A stretch of DNA of 64,000 bases from Acinetobacter johnsonii CIP 64.6 (GTDB lineage: Bacteria; Pseudomonadota; Gammaproteobacteria; Pseudomonadales; Moraxellaceae), in the NCBI RefSeq assembly GCF_000368045.1, contig NZ_KB849235.1, forward strand, positions 656,708 to 720,707. The letters are read 5' to 3'. Positions 1 to 9,599 of this stretch are shown here, one piece after another. The notes under the pieces are model-generated. The model worked only from the letters and a program-made list of their open reading frames with translations, searched no databases and was not told where the DNA came from. A program made the position numbers and the translations under genes. How positions within the stretch are numbered: the stretch's first letter is position 1; each line of letters opens with the position of its first letter.

Positions 1-1214
1 TTAAAGACTGTGGTAAAGGACATATAGCCCATCCACCATGTCAACATACATGTGAGTACACCCAAAATAAGTAACCATTTTGGATAGTTATAATTCCCCA
101 TCATATCTTTACGGCAAGCGGCAACATAAACAAAAATAGTTAAACCAATCGGCAGTACCAAACCATTAAAGCCACCAACGAAGATCAATAATCCAGCAGG
201 GGTTGCGCCCAGTACGACATACAGTAATAAAGCTAAAGAGATAAATGTAATGGTGGTGTAGTTGGTTTGCTTTGGACTGAGATTTTTCTTAAATGCGGTA
301 AAGAATGAAACCGAAGTATAAGCGGCGCCAATGGTACTACTGATCCCTGCTGCCCAGAAAATCAGACCAAATAATTTATAACCAAAAGTCCCTGCGGCAT
401 ATTGAAAAGCTTGCGCTGCTGGATTGGCATCATGGCTGGCTAAATCAATACTTGCACCACTCACCACTACACCCAAGAAAGCTAAAAACAGCACATAACG
501 CATGATGCCTACAACCACAATACCTTTGGTTGCAGCTCTTGCGACTTCATCAATATTTTCAGGGCCAACCGCGCCTTTATCCAGTAAACGATGGGCGCCT
601 GCATAGCAAATATAGCCGCCGACCGTTCCACCAACAATCGTGGTGATGATAGCAAAATCAATCTGGTCGGGTGCAAACGTTTGATGAACAGCTTGGCCCA
701 CAGGTGGCATCACAATGACAGCAACAATGATAATCAAGATGATTTTGAGCAACCCCAAAACGATCATGCTTTTATCCATGGCCAGCGTGGCTTTTCTTGA
801 AGCAAAAATTAAAATGGCTAAAGCACCACTTAAAATGCCGCCCCATTTAGTGTCTAACCCAAATAAGGCATTGAGACCTAAAGCCGCACCTGCAATATTA
901 CCAATACTGAAGAAAAAGCCACCCAAAATGACCAGAAAAGCCAGTAAGTAACCACTGCCCGGCAAAGCTTTATTGGCAATATCCGAGGCACGCATTTGCG
1001 TCAGTGTTACGACACGCCAAATATTTTGCTGAACTACATAATCAATCAAAATAGACACGAGAATGGCAAAGCCAAACGCCGCACCTAATTTCACAGTAAA
1101 GACCGCGGTTTGAGTTAGAAAACCAGGTCCCATTGCGGAAGTTGCCATCATGAAGATTGAAGCAACAATGGCCCATTGGCGATCTGATAAAAAAGAAGAT
1201 TTTAATAAAGACAT
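1..1214 (-). CDS. NRAMP-family transporter, C-terminus beyond window
   Basis: The reverse strand is open from an ATG at 1214 (AGGA about 11 nt upstream) to the window edge, giving 404 residues with roughly ten hydrophobic segments. The opening GPGF at residues 29-32 and the following LGAAFGF match the start of TM1 of NRAMP (SLC11) transporters. However, the DPGN metal-binding motif that should lie between them is absent, and the TM6 MPH motif is replaced by a segment reading YAGAHRLLD. This resembles the YcsG-like NRAMP branch that often sits beside 5-oxoprolinase (pxpABC/kip) genes. Metal transport is therefore doubtful, and the substrate is unknown. A LysR gene lies upstream in the same direction. 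Family placement is confident; function is inference. Confidence 0.85.
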   Translation of the reverse strand, partial: MSLLKSSFLSDRQWAIVASIFMMATSAMGPGFLTQTAVFTVKLGAAFGFAILVSILIDYVVQQNIWRVVTLTQMRASDIANKALPGSGYLLAFLVILGGFFFSIGNIAGAALGLNALFGLDTKWGGILSGALAILIFASRKATLAMDKSMIVLGLLKIILIIIVAVIVMPPVGQAVHQTFAPDQIDFAIITTIVGGTVGGYICYAGAHRLLDKGAVGPENIDEVARAATKGIVVVGIMRYVLFLAFLGVVVSGASIDLASHDANPAAQAFQYAAGTFGYKLFGLIFWAAGISSTIGAAYTSVSFFTAFKKNLSPKQTNYTTITFISLALLLYVVLGATPAGLLIFVGGFNGLVLPIGLTIFVYVAACRKDMMGNYNYPKWLLILGVLTCMLTWWMGYMSFTTVF

Positions 1215-1578
1215 ATTTAATGCGTTCCTCGTCCATTTGAGCTTAATAACGCTATTTTCAAGTTGAACCAAGAACATCATTTTGTTTGCAAATTCTGTTC
1301 TTAAATCCCTTTAACTGACAAAGATTCCCTGTTACCCAACCAAAGCGGTGGATCAAATCTTCTATTTGAAATAAGAACATAGGCAAGCGCGATGAACAAT
1401 ACGACTTTTTACATCCATTATTAAAACTAAATAACTGTATTTTATTATTTTTTATTTATTAAATGTCTAATGATAAATTTTACTTATCAGGCACGATAAG
1501 CTGCTTTTATAGTTTTTCAAACAAATTACGGTTTGAGATAAAGAAACATCACTTGTCAAAAAGCTGCGTGCGCCTCAA
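1215..1578. other. Intergenic region between LysR and NRAMP-like genes
   Basis: AT-rich 364-bp stretch with no convincing gene on either strand. It should hold the promoter of the NRAMP-like gene and probably the LysR operator. I could not pick out a clear T-N11-A site or a terminator. Confidence 0.4.
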
Positions 1579-2490
1579 TTATTTTTTAATTTTCTCAAGC
1601 AGTCTTTTCATTGCACTTTCAGATACAGTGACTGCGACATCGGTTAATTTCTCTTTCAAGGCAGCATCATTTCCTTGCATATAAATCGAGGTGAAATGAA
1701 AGGTTTTGAGTTGGATCGGGGTATTTAAAATCTCTAAACGACCATCTGTAATTTCCTTTAGCGCCGTTAAGGTCGGCACAACGGCGATTCCCAAACCTTG
1801 CTCCGCAAGACGCAATAAGGTCGCAAGCGAATAACTGGTAATTGAAAGTGGCTCATCTAGTGCCTGCTCTTTCATTTTGGCCTTGAGCTCTTTATAGGGA
1901 TAGGTAATTTTCGGGTAGGTTAAAATAGTGTGAGACATCAATGCCTTAAACGACATTTGACCCACACCACCTTTAAAAGATGGAGCTGCCAAGAAGCTCA
2001 GTTCAAAGTCACACAGCGCCTGCTCTACACACTCGAAAGCCAAAGTAGGCCCCAGCAAAAAGGCCATGTCCAAATCCCCGGTACGCACACCTTCTTGCAA
2101 ATTTGGGGTTAAATCCACCACAATTTCCACAGAAACTTTAGGAAACTCTTTTTGTACTTTCTCGATATATTCAACCAACCACGTATAAACGATCGTCTCA
2201 GAAACACCTAAACGAATTGTTCCTGTGAGGTGTTGGTTTTCAGTCAGCTCAGCCACCAAATCGGTTTCCAAACGCATAAACTTTTCAGCATATTTAAACA
2301 GAGTCATGCCTTTATGAGTGGGTTTAAGCTGTCTAAAACTGCGATCGAGAACTTTAAAACCTAAATCATTTTCAAGAGAGGTGATTTTTTGTGAAACGGC
2401 AGGCTGAGTCGTTTGTAATTTTGTGGCAGCCTTATTGAAACTATTTAAAGTCACAACCCAATAAAATGCTTCTAGATTTTTTAAATTCAC
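1579..2490 (-). CDS. LysR-family transcriptional regulator
   Basis: 303 residues, the normal LysR length. The N-terminal winged helix-turn-helix is at about residues 1-60 (LEAFYWVVTLNSFNKAATKL, then TQPAVSQKI), followed by a linker helix and a substrate-binding domain from about 90 to 295. The start is GTG at 2490 with AGGG six bases upstream. It lies upstream of, and codirectional with, the NRAMP-like transporter, so it may control that gene or the cluster beyond the window edge. The effector is not predictable from sequence. Confidence 0.9.
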   Translation of the reverse strand: MNLKNLEAFYWVVTLNSFNKAATKLQTTQPAVSQKITSLENDLGFKVLDRSFRQLKPTHKGMTLFKYAEKFMRLETDLVAELTENQHLTGTIRLGVSETIVYTWLVEYIEKVQKEFPKVSVEIVVDLTPNLQEGVRTGDLDMAFLLGPTLAFECVEQALCDFELSFLAAPSFKGGVGQMSFKALMSHTILTYPKITYPYKELKAKMKEQALDEPLSITSYSLATLLRLAEQGLGIAVVPTLTALKEITDGRLEILNTPIQLKTFHFTSIYMQGNDAALKEKLTDVAVTVSESAMKRLLEKIKK

Positions 2491-2720
2491 CCTGAACCCT
2501 GCCTTTACTCCATCCCGCTTATAGTACGGCAGTTCCCCCTATTTTTTAAGTTCCTGTTTTATATAATTTCAAAATGTCTTACGAGATGACGCTCATTCAA
2601 GCGCTATGCCTTGCCCAAATACATCAATTTTGCGTCTTTTACAACCTTACTCGGTCTAACCGGATCAAGGCTCTTTAAATCAAGTTGAATCAAAAAAGAC
2701 ACTTGTAAAAAGCAATATTT

Positions 2721-2750
2721 ATTCGTGCTGCGCTTCATTCCAGCACGAAT
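2721..2750. repeat. Perfect 10-bp inverted repeat
   Basis: ATTCGTGCTG and its exact complement CAGCACGAAT are separated by 10 bases. This is a strong hairpin in the gap between the copper ATPase and LysR. It lies just beyond the ATPase terminator and has no long T run, so it is not a standard terminator in either direction. Confidence 0.6.
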
Positions 2751-2756
2751 CATCAT

Positions 2757-2790
2757 AAAAAAAGCACCTTTGTTAAAAAGATGCTTTTTT
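2757..2790 (-). terminator. Intrinsic terminator of the copper ATPase gene
   Basis: On the reverse strand GCATCTTT pairs with AAAGGTGC (one G-U pair) around a short loop. It is followed by a run of T residues, about 40 nt after the ATPase stop codon. Confidence 0.8.
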
Positions 2791-2829
2791 AAACTCAACT
2801 GAAAAGAGAGTGTAAAAATCTAAAAGCGC

Positions 2830-5745
2830 TTATTTACTCTTCTGTAAACGTAAAGCATTTAAGACTACGGACAATGAGCTCAATGACATCGCCACCGCAG
2901 CGAACATTGGGGTGAGTAATAACCCTGTTAATGGATAGAAAATTCCTGCTGCCACAGGTACACCCAAACCGTTATACACAAAGGAAAAAGCAAGGTTCTG
3001 TTTCATATTCCGCACACCCAGTTTCGCCATATGTAGCGCATCGGCTGCACCACGAATATCACCTTTAACCAAGGTCACTTGCGCGGTTTGTTTTGCGATA
3101 TCAGTTCCGTTGCCCATGGCAATTCCGACATTGGCTTGTGCCAAAGCAGGTGCATCGTTAATGCCATCTCCCGCCATCGCGACAATCTTACCTTGAGCCT
3201 GATATTTCTTCACGATCTCCAGTTTTTCAGTTGGTGTACAGTTGCCATAGACTTGTTGAATACCCAACTCCTTAGCCACCAACTGGGCATTTTGTTCGTG
3301 GTCACCTGTTGCCATCACCACTTCAACACCATCATCAATCAGCTGTTGAATGACTTGCTGCGCATTGGCCTTAATCGCATCGTGAATAGAAATATAAGCC
3401 AGCACTTCTTGGCTATTGCTTAAGAAACTGATCACATTGCCTGTCGTACGCTGCTGGTTCAACTGGCTTTGCAAAGTATCATCCAAAGTAATGCCGAGTT
3501 GCTCAAGCAGCTTTTGGCTACCAATATAGAGGGTTTGCTCGCCAATTTGCCCTTTGACGCCAAAACCAGTCACATCCTCAAAGTCTGCCACTTTAAGCAA
3601 TTGCTGCGCTGGGACCAACTGTGTCAAAGTCTGGGCAATCGGATGACTAGAATACTGCTCAATCGAGGCAATCCACTGTTCCACTTGCGCTTGTTCCACA
3701 TTTGGGCTGAGCAACTGAATTTCTTTCAGGCTTGGTTTACCTTCCGTCAAAGTCCCTGTTTTATCGACAATCAGGGTATTCACTTTACTTAAAGCTTCAA
3801 TCGCTTCTGCATCCTTAAACAGTACCCCTTTCTGCGCTGCACGCCCTGTCGTGGCCATTACTGACATTGGCGTCGCTAAACCCAGCGCACATGGGCAGGC
3901 AATAATCAGGACCGCCACCGCACACATCAGTGCCAGATCAAATTGCGCCCCACCAAACACCATCCAAGCGGCAAAGGTCAACACACTAATCAATAGCACA
4001 ATGATGACAAAGTACTTGGCAAACACATCGGCCAAACGTTGTAACGGTGCTTTAGAACGCTGTGCTTCTGCTACCGTTTGAATCATTTTCGCCAAAGTGG
4101 TATTCGCCCCGACCGCCGTAGTTTGAATACGAATACTGCCTTGTTGATTGACCGTCCCGCCGATCACCGTGTCATGCACTTGCTTTTTCACAGGCACAGG
4201 TTCACCGGTCATCATGGCTTCATCGACATAGGTTTTGCCTTCAACCACCACACCATCTAGTGGGATCTGCTCGCCCGAGGAAATTTGTAAAATATCGCCT
4301 TGTTTGACCATACCAATATCAACTTCAACCACTTGATCATTTTGAACCAACTTGGCTGTGTTGGCTTGCAGTTTGAGTAAGGCTTTGAGTGAGTCTGCGG
4401 TCTTAGCACGCGCCTTTAACTCCATGATTTGACCGAGCAAACTTAAAGATACGATCATACAGGCTGCTTCAAAGTACACTGCAACGCCATGCCCAGTTTT
4501 GGCTTCCATTGGAATCACACTTGGGAAAATCGTTGCCACCACACTATAAATATAGGCCGCTAACACCCCAACACCAATCAGGCTCCACATATTTAAGTTG
4601 CGGGTTTTATACGAAGTCCAGCAACGTTCAATAAAGGGTTTACCTGCCCACAACACCACTGGGGTCGCGAGGACCAGCTCAATCCACGGCTGAATATGCG
4701 GTGAAATGAAACTGTGAATATGTGAACCCATCGCCAGTACAAACACGATCAACGTCAGTGGCAAGGTCATCCAAAAGCGATGGCTAAAGTCCACCAACTC
4801 TGGGTTGGGTGCATCATCTAAAGTCGGTTGCATCGGCTCGAGTGCCATACCACAAATCGGACACGTCCCCGGTCCCTTTTGTACAATTTCAGGGTCCATC
4901 GGACAGGTATAGTCCATATCCGCAGCCCCTTCAGGTACAGGACGCTGATCGGGTGGAATCAGATAAAACTCAGGATCCCCTTTAAACTTATCTAAGCAAG
5001 AAGGATTACAGAAATAATAAATCTGTTGCTGATAATCCGTTTTTAACTCTGTATTAGGATCGACTGACATACCACATACGGGGTCAATAAACTCAGCTGA
5101 TCCAGATGGAGCAGTATGTTCATGCTTTCCTCCACCACAGCAACTTGCTTTGTTGTCTGATTCTGTTTGCGGCTTAGGCTCACAACAGGATGCTTTTTTC
5201 TCTGCCTCTTTCGGAGTTGAACCACAACAGCCCGCAGTAGAAGTAGACACCGATACTGCATCTTCAGTTTTTACATAAGCCTCTGGGGTTGCAATAAACT
5301 TTTGCAAACATTTTTCACTACAAAAATAGTAGTCCTGTCCCTGCCACTCGGTATGCGGTTTAGTTAAATCAGTTACAGTCATGCCACACACAGGGTCAAT
5401 AAATGTGGTCTTCTCTGCATCTGACACAGGTTTTGATCCGCAACCACAACCTTTGGAAGTAACTACAGCACTTTCCTCTTTCCCCTGAGATGAAGCATCG
5501 CTTATATCTGTTTTGGATTGACTACAACAAACACTGGGCGCTCTTTCTGATGTTAAGTAAGCCTCTGGATTGGCCGAAAATTTCTTTAAACAGCCTGAAC
5601 AACAAAACAAATAACGAACGGATTGATGCTCATACACATGAGGAGAGTCCTCTGCGACCGTCATCCCACAGACAGGATCGATATTCACCACCATCGGCGC
5701 TAATTTCTGTTTGGAACAGCAAGAAGTCTTGTGTTGTTCACTCAT
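2830..5745 (-). CDS. copA: Copper-type P1B ATPase with three YHS domains
   Basis: A 971-residue inner-membrane heavy-metal efflux pump. The N-terminal third is cytosolic and metal-binding: three YHS modules, each with a DPVCGM motif (about residues 20-65, 113-157 and 217-261), are joined by linkers rich in CC and CXC pairs. They are followed by a CPMDP...CPICGM zinc-ribbon-like module at about 278-305. The transport core has CPC at 617-619, the phosphorylated Asp661 in DKTGTLT, and GDGINDAP at 859. CPC plus the copper-ATPase core argue for Cu(I), but silver or other soft metals are possible. AGGTGA lies ahead of the ATG. It is transcribed divergently from a MerR-family regulator across a MerR-type promoter. 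The triple YHS array is longer than in standard CopA, which usually has one or two HMA domains. Confidence 0.92.
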   Translation of the reverse strand: MSEQHKTSCCSKQKLAPMVVNIDPVCGMTVAEDSPHVYEHQSVRYLFCCSGCLKKFSANPEAYLTSERAPSVCCSQSKTDISDASSQGKEESAVVTSKGCGCGSKPVSDAEKTTFIDPVCGMTVTDLTKPHTEWQGQDYYFCSEKCLQKFIATPEAYVKTEDAVSVSTSTAGCCGSTPKEAEKKASCCEPKPQTESDNKASCCGGGKHEHTAPSGSAEFIDPVCGMSVDPNTELKTDYQQQIYYFCNPSCLDKFKGDPEFYLIPPDQRPVPEGAADMDYTCPMDPEIVQKGPGTCPICGMALEPMQPTLDDAPNPELVDFSHRFWMTLPLTLIVFVLAMGSHIHSFISPHIQPWIELVLATPVVLWAGKPFIERCWTSYKTRNLNMWSLIGVGVLAAYIYSVVATIFPSVIPMEAKTGHGVAVYFEAACMIVSLSLLGQIMELKARAKTADSLKALLKLQANTAKLVQNDQVVEVDIGMVKQGDILQISSGEQIPLDGVVVEGKTYVDEAMMTGEPVPVKKQVHDTVIGGTVNQQGSIRIQTTAVGANTTLAKMIQTVAEAQRSKAPLQRLADVFAKYFVIIVLLISVLTFAAWMVFGGAQFDLALMCAVAVLIIACPCALGLATPMSVMATTGRAAQKGVLFKDAEAIEALSKVNTLIVDKTGTLTEGKPSLKEIQLLSPNVEQAQVEQWIASIEQYSSHPIAQTLTQLVPAQQLLKVADFEDVTGFGVKGQIGEQTLYIGSQKLLEQLGITLDDTLQSQLNQQRTTGNVISFLSNSQEVLAYISIHDAIKANAQQVIQQLIDDGVEVVMATGDHEQNAQLVAKELGIQQVYGNCTPTEKLEIVKKYQAQGKIVAMAGDGINDAPALAQANVGIAMGNGTDIAKQTAQVTLVKGDIRGAADALHMAKLGVRNMKQNLAFSFVYNGLGVPVAAGIFYPLTGLLLTPMFAAVAMSLSSLSVVLNALRLQKSK

Positions 5746-5776
5746 TCTGACTCACCTTTTATTTTTTGATTGTGTT

Positions 5777-5808
5777 AGCATAAAGTCTGTACCTAGGTAC
5801 TGAGTCAA
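5777..5808 (-). promoter_or_regulatory. MerR-type promoter and operator
   Basis: On the reverse strand TTGACT (-35) and TATGCT (-10) are separated by an over-long 20-bp spacer. The spacer contains the perfect 12-bp palindrome GTACCTAGGTAC at 5789-5800. A long spacer with a central dyad is the hallmark of promoters untwisted by activated MerR-family proteins. It drives the ATPase and overlaps the upstream region of the divergent regulator. Confidence 0.85.
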
Positions 5809-5827
5809 GCCTTTTGGAGATTATTTT

Positions 5828-6223
5828 ATGCTCACTATCGGCAAGCTGGCAAAACACTGTCAGGTGAATGTGGAAACGATTCGTTATTATCAACGGATCG
5901 GTCTGATGCGTATTCCTGAAACCACGCAAAACTATCGCTACTATAGTCAGCAAGATATTGAAACTTTAAGCTTTATACAAAAAGGCAAAGATGCGGGCTT
6001 ACAGCTCAGCGAAATTCAAGATCTATTGCATTTGCAACTGGATGATCGCGAAAAAGTCCGTGATGTGATTCAGCAACGACTGGAAAAAATTGATCAACGG
6101 ATTCAAGAGCTGAATGCTTTGAAACAACGCCTTTCAAGCTGGGTGGATGAATGTAAAACCACCACCGACAGTTGCTGCCCAATTTTGCAAGAACTGAAAA
6201 AAGGTTCAACGACTACGCCATAA
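5828..6223 (+). CDS. MerR-family metal-responsive regulator
   Basis: 131 residues. The N-terminal MerR helix-turn-helix starts MLTIGKLAKH and continues through VETIRYYQRIGL. A long dimerisation helix covers about 75-107, and the C-terminal metal loop has Cys109, Cys116 and Cys117 followed by PIL. The position equivalent to Ser77 of CueR or Cys79 of ZntR/MerR is aliphatic or Asp, not Cys, which fits monovalent copper/silver better than Zn/Hg. The CC pair, however, recalls ZntR. It very likely activates the divergent ATPase gene. A CueR-like role is inferred from the context. Confidence 0.9.
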   Translation: MLTIGKLAKHCQVNVETIRYYQRIGLMRIPETTQNYRYYSQQDIETLSFIQKGKDAGLQLSEIQDLLHLQLDDREKVRDVIQQRLEKIDQRIQELNALKQRLSSWVDECKTTTDSCCPILQELKKGSTTTP

Positions 6224-6294
6224 ACAGATACCATCTTTTAAATTTGGCGATCACTTTCACACTCACTATTTCGATACTCAGGACTGCGTTCACC

Positions 6295-6885
6295 ATGTCG
6301 ATTGAACTTGCCCAACTCAGAAAACAGCTTCGCAAACAACGCAGACAAGTTTCCGCCTATCAACAGCAGCAGTCCGAATTGCAAATTTTACAACGTTTAA
6401 GACGTGTGCCCGAATTCAAACATGCCACCCGTGTCGGGATCTATCTACATGCCTTTGGGGAAATTCAGACCCATAAAATCATTGAATATTGTTTTCATCA
6501 AAAAAAGTCGGTGTATTTACCGATGATTTGCAATATGAACCAGCGTTTAGCATGGGTCAAAATTTCACGTCATCAATTTCAAAATAAACGCTTTTCCCAC
6601 CATCCACTGGGTATGCAAGAGCCCATGGCAACACGTGGCCAGCACGTTTCACATTTAGACCTGCTACTCATGCCCTTATTGGCTTGTGATCCTTATGGCA
6701 CACGCATTGGCATGGGCGGAGGTTTTTACGACAAAACCCTGGCTTCTGCACGCTATCACCGTCCATTTCGTTTGGGTTTGGCCCATCACTTTCAACTGGT
6801 GCCACAGCGCTTGATTCGAGAAACATGGGATCAACCTTTGGATGGGCTGCTGACCCCTCAACAGCATTTACGCTTCAAGCGCTAA
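6295..6885 (+). CDS. ygfA: 5-formyltetrahydrofolate cyclo-ligase
   Basis: ATP-dependent conversion of 5-formyl-THF to 5,10-methenyl-THF in folate one-carbon metabolism. From the ATG at 6295 the protein is 196 residues, the usual size. The same frame is open further upstream into the MerR gene, but that extension has no family match. N-terminal basic helix RKQLRKQRR binds the substrate/ATP phosphates in the family. The signature YGTRIGMGGGFYDKTL is near residues 135-150. It lies 71 bp after the MerR gene and may be partly co-transcribed. Confidence 0.9.
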   Translation: MSIELAQLRKQLRKQRRQVSAYQQQQSELQILQRLRRVPEFKHATRVGIYLHAFGEIQTHKIIEYCFHQKKSVYLPMICNMNQRLAWVKISRHQFQNKRFSHHPLGMQEPMATRGQHVSHLDLLLMPLLACDPYGTRIGMGGGFYDKTLASARYHRPFRLGLAHHFQLVPQRLIRETWDQPLDGLLTPQQHLRFKR

Positions 6886-7033
6886 AATTGACATTTTTGA
6901 CTGTTGAGAATACTTAAAAATCACATGTTTAGTCATTTTTTATACAATTTATTTTGACCTGCCCTTGTATTTTTTAAAATACCCATCACTATAAAAAACA
7001 TGGCAACACCGTTGTCACTCATTAGGAGTGCCC

Positions 7034-9469
7034 ATGTCTGAAATTATTATGAATCAAGAAACCTTAGAGCCTCAGGTTCCAAGTGTATTACCACTTTTAG
7101 CGTTACGTGATGTGGTGGTGTATCCACACATGCAAATCGCGCTATTTGTAGGTCGTGAAAAATCGATCAATGCAGTTGATGTGGCTCGTAACAGTGACAA
7201 TCTAGTATTTGTAGTTGCTCAAAAAGATTCTCTTTCAGAAGAAATTGATCACGACAACTTATATCAATACGGTACTGTCGCGAAGATTGTGCAAGTTGTG
7301 AATCATGAAAATGATGAAAACTGTATAAAAGTATTAATTGAAGGCTTGCATCGTTCAAAGCTAGAAAAAATCATTGATGAAAATGATTATCTAACCGCAG
7401 AACATGCGCTTAGCCCAATGTCAGTCCACATTGACGAAACCACGCAAGAAACACGTGTACAAGAGTTACGTGCTCTGTTTGCTCAATATGCTGAAGCAAA
7501 ACTGCGTAATGCGCGTGAATTGGTTGCTGCTGCGAACAAGATTGACGATTTACTCCAATTGTTATTCTTCGTAGCGACCCGTGTTCCACTAAATATTGAT
7601 GTGAAGCAAAAATTCCTCGAACACGATGAGTTTGAAGCACATCTACAAGAACTGATGACGTATTTATTGCAGCAATCTGAAGAACAACAGATTGAGCAAA
7701 CTTTACATGACTCAGTGAAGCGTCAAATGGAGAAAAATCAACGCGAATACTTCCTCAATGAAAAGATGAAGGTGATTCAGCGTGAGCTTTCTGACATGAA
7801 TGGCGGCGCGGAAGATGACGTTGCTGAAATTGAAAAACGTCTTGCCGAAGCTGATTTGCCTGAACATGTGCGTAAAAAAGCGGAAAGCGAATTCCGTAAA
7901 CTCAAAGCAATGCAACCTGCATCAAGTGAAGCGGCTGTGGTGCGCAATTATATCGAGGCTATTTTAGATACGCCTTGGAATAAAGCCAGCAAAGTCAGCA
8001 TTAACTTAAGCAAAGCGCAAGAAATTCTCGATGCGGATCATTACGGCTTAGACGACGTGAAAGATCGTATCGTGGAATATCTCGCAGTTCAATCTCGCGT
8101 GAAAAAACTCAAAGGCCCAATCCTTTGTTTGGTTGGCCCTCCAGGTGTAGGTAAAACTTCACTGGGTGAATCGGTTGCGAAAGCGACAGGTCGTGAGTTT
8201 GTACGTATGGCACTCGGTGGCGTACGTGACGAAGCGGAAATCCGTGGTCACCGTCGTACTTATATCGGTGCGATGCCGGGTAAAATTGTGCAGTCTTTAA
8301 CAAAGGTCGGCGTGAAGAACCCTTTGTTCTTGCTCGATGAAATCGACAAGATGGCGCAAGACTACCGCGGCGACCCTGCTTCTGCGTTGCTTGAAGTACT
8401 CGATCCATCACAGAACAGCAAGTTTAACGATCACTATTTAGATCTTGATCTGGACTTGTCTGAAGTGATGTTCATCTGTACTGCAAACAGCATGAATATT
8501 CCTGAAGCCTTGCTTGACCGTATGGAAGTGATTCGTCTACCGGGTTATACCGAAGATGAAAAAGTCAATATTGCTGAGCGTTACCTTGTTCCGAAAGCAA
8601 TGAAGAACAATGGTCTACGTGCGAAAGAATTGACTGTTCATGAAGAAGCAATTCGTGACATCGTGCAACGTTATACACGTGAAGCTGGTGTACGTAGCTT
8701 AGAACGTGAAGTCTCTAAAATTGCCCGTAAAGTTGTAAAAGAAGCGGTCAGCAAGAAAGCGAAAAACCTGCAAGTTGATGTGACTTCGGCCAATCTTCCA
8801 GACTACTTAGGTCCACATAAGTTTGACTTTGGTATGGCGGAAGATGAAGCTCAAGTCGGTCGTGTTAACGGTTTAGCGTGGACTTCAGTGGGTGGTGAGT
8901 TGTTGACCATTGAAGTTGCAGCGGTCAAAGGTAAAGGTAAAGGTAAATTCATTACCACGGGTTCACTCGGCGATGTAATGAAAGAGTCGATTACCGCTGC
9001 TATGACTGTCGTGCGTACCCGTGCAGATGAATTGGGTATCGAGTCGACACGTTTCGAAGAAACCGATGTTCACGTCCACTTACCAGAAGGTGCAACACCG
9101 AAAGATGGCCCTTCTGCAGGTTTAGCGTTAACAACTGCATTGGTTTCTGCTTTCACAGGCATCCCAATTCGTCCAGATATTGCCATGACAGGTGAAACCA
9201 GTCTCGGTGGTCGTGCAATGCGCATTGGTGGCTTGAAAGAGAAACTACTGGCTGCACACCGTGGTGGAATTAAGCTGGTCTTCATTCCTCAAGACAACGT
9301 CCGTGATTTATCTGAAATCCCTGACAATGTTAAAGAAGGTTTAGAGATTAAAGCGGTGAAATCGATTGATGAGATTTTACCACTGGCGTTGACCTCTATG
9401 CCTGAACCTTTGGTCAAAGCACCAATTGTGAAAGCTGTCGACGAAGGCAAAAAAGCTGCACGCCACTAA
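7034..9469 (+). CDS. lon: ATP-dependent protease Lon
   Basis: Cytosolic AAA+ serine protease that degrades misfolded and regulatory proteins. 811 residues from the ATG at 7034, which has AGGAG five bases upstream; a GTG at 7028 overlaps that ribosome site and is unlikely to be the start. The N-terminal substrate domain covers about 1-200 and a coiled coil about 210-270. Walker A GPPGVGKT is at 368-375, Walker B LFLLDEID follows, and the Ser694-Lys737 catalytic dyad sits in DGPSAG and GGLKEK. The 43-residue Ser-Lys spacing equals that of E. coli Lon. It is followed by its own terminator. I found no convincing heat-shock promoter upstream. Confidence 0.97.
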   Translation: MSEIIMNQETLEPQVPSVLPLLALRDVVVYPHMQIALFVGREKSINAVDVARNSDNLVFVVAQKDSLSEEIDHDNLYQYGTVAKIVQVVNHENDENCIKVLIEGLHRSKLEKIIDENDYLTAEHALSPMSVHIDETTQETRVQELRALFAQYAEAKLRNARELVAAANKIDDLLQLLFFVATRVPLNIDVKQKFLEHDEFEAHLQELMTYLLQQSEEQQIEQTLHDSVKRQMEKNQREYFLNEKMKVIQRELSDMNGGAEDDVAEIEKRLAEADLPEHVRKKAESEFRKLKAMQPASSEAAVVRNYIEAILDTPWNKASKVSINLSKAQEILDADHYGLDDVKDRIVEYLAVQSRVKKLKGPILCLVGPPGVGKTSLGESVAKATGREFVRMALGGVRDEAEIRGHRRTYIGAMPGKIVQSLTKVGVKNPLFLLDEIDKMAQDYRGDPASALLEVLDPSQNSKFNDHYLDLDLDLSEVMFICTANSMNIPEALLDRMEVIRLPGYTEDEKVNIAERYLVPKAMKNNGLRAKELTVHEEAIRDIVQRYTREAGVRSLEREVSKIARKVVKEAVSKKAKNLQVDVTSANLPDYLGPHKFDFGMAEDEAQVGRVNGLAWTSVGGELLTIEVAAVKGKGKGKFITTGSLGDVMKESITAAMTVVRTRADELGIESTRFEETDVHVHLPEGATPKDGPSAGLALTTALVSAFTGIPIRPDIAMTGETSLGGRAMRIGGLKEKLLAAHRGGIKLVFIPQDNVRDLSEIPDNVKEGLEIKAVKSIDEILPLALTSMPEPLVKAPIVKAVDEGKKAARH

Positions 9470-9481
9470 TTCTGCATCTTA

Positions 9482-9510
9482 AAAAAAAGAGAGCTTCGGC
9501 TCTCTTTTTT
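9482..9510 (+). terminator. Terminator of lon
   Basis: GAGAGC, a TTCG tetraloop and GCTCTC are followed by seven T residues, starting 20 bp after the stop codon. Confidence 0.93.
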
Positions 9511-9599
9511 ATTACAATTTACTGTAGATAACACCACACATCTTTATGCTTTTATTTCCTACAATAATTTGATCAAGGGATACATGTAGGACAACTAAA

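Noticed and set aside
2604..2798. Reverse-strand ORF of 64 codons in the LysR/ATPase gap
   Set aside because: It overlaps the ATPase terminator and a perfect hairpin; no ribosome site or protein-like character.
6224..6294. 6S RNA gene upstream of ygfA, as in E. coli
   Set aside because: The gap is only 71 bp and shows no long rod-like fold.
8109..8411. 100-codon ORF on the reverse strand inside lon
   Set aside because: Shadow frame of the conserved AAA+ region.
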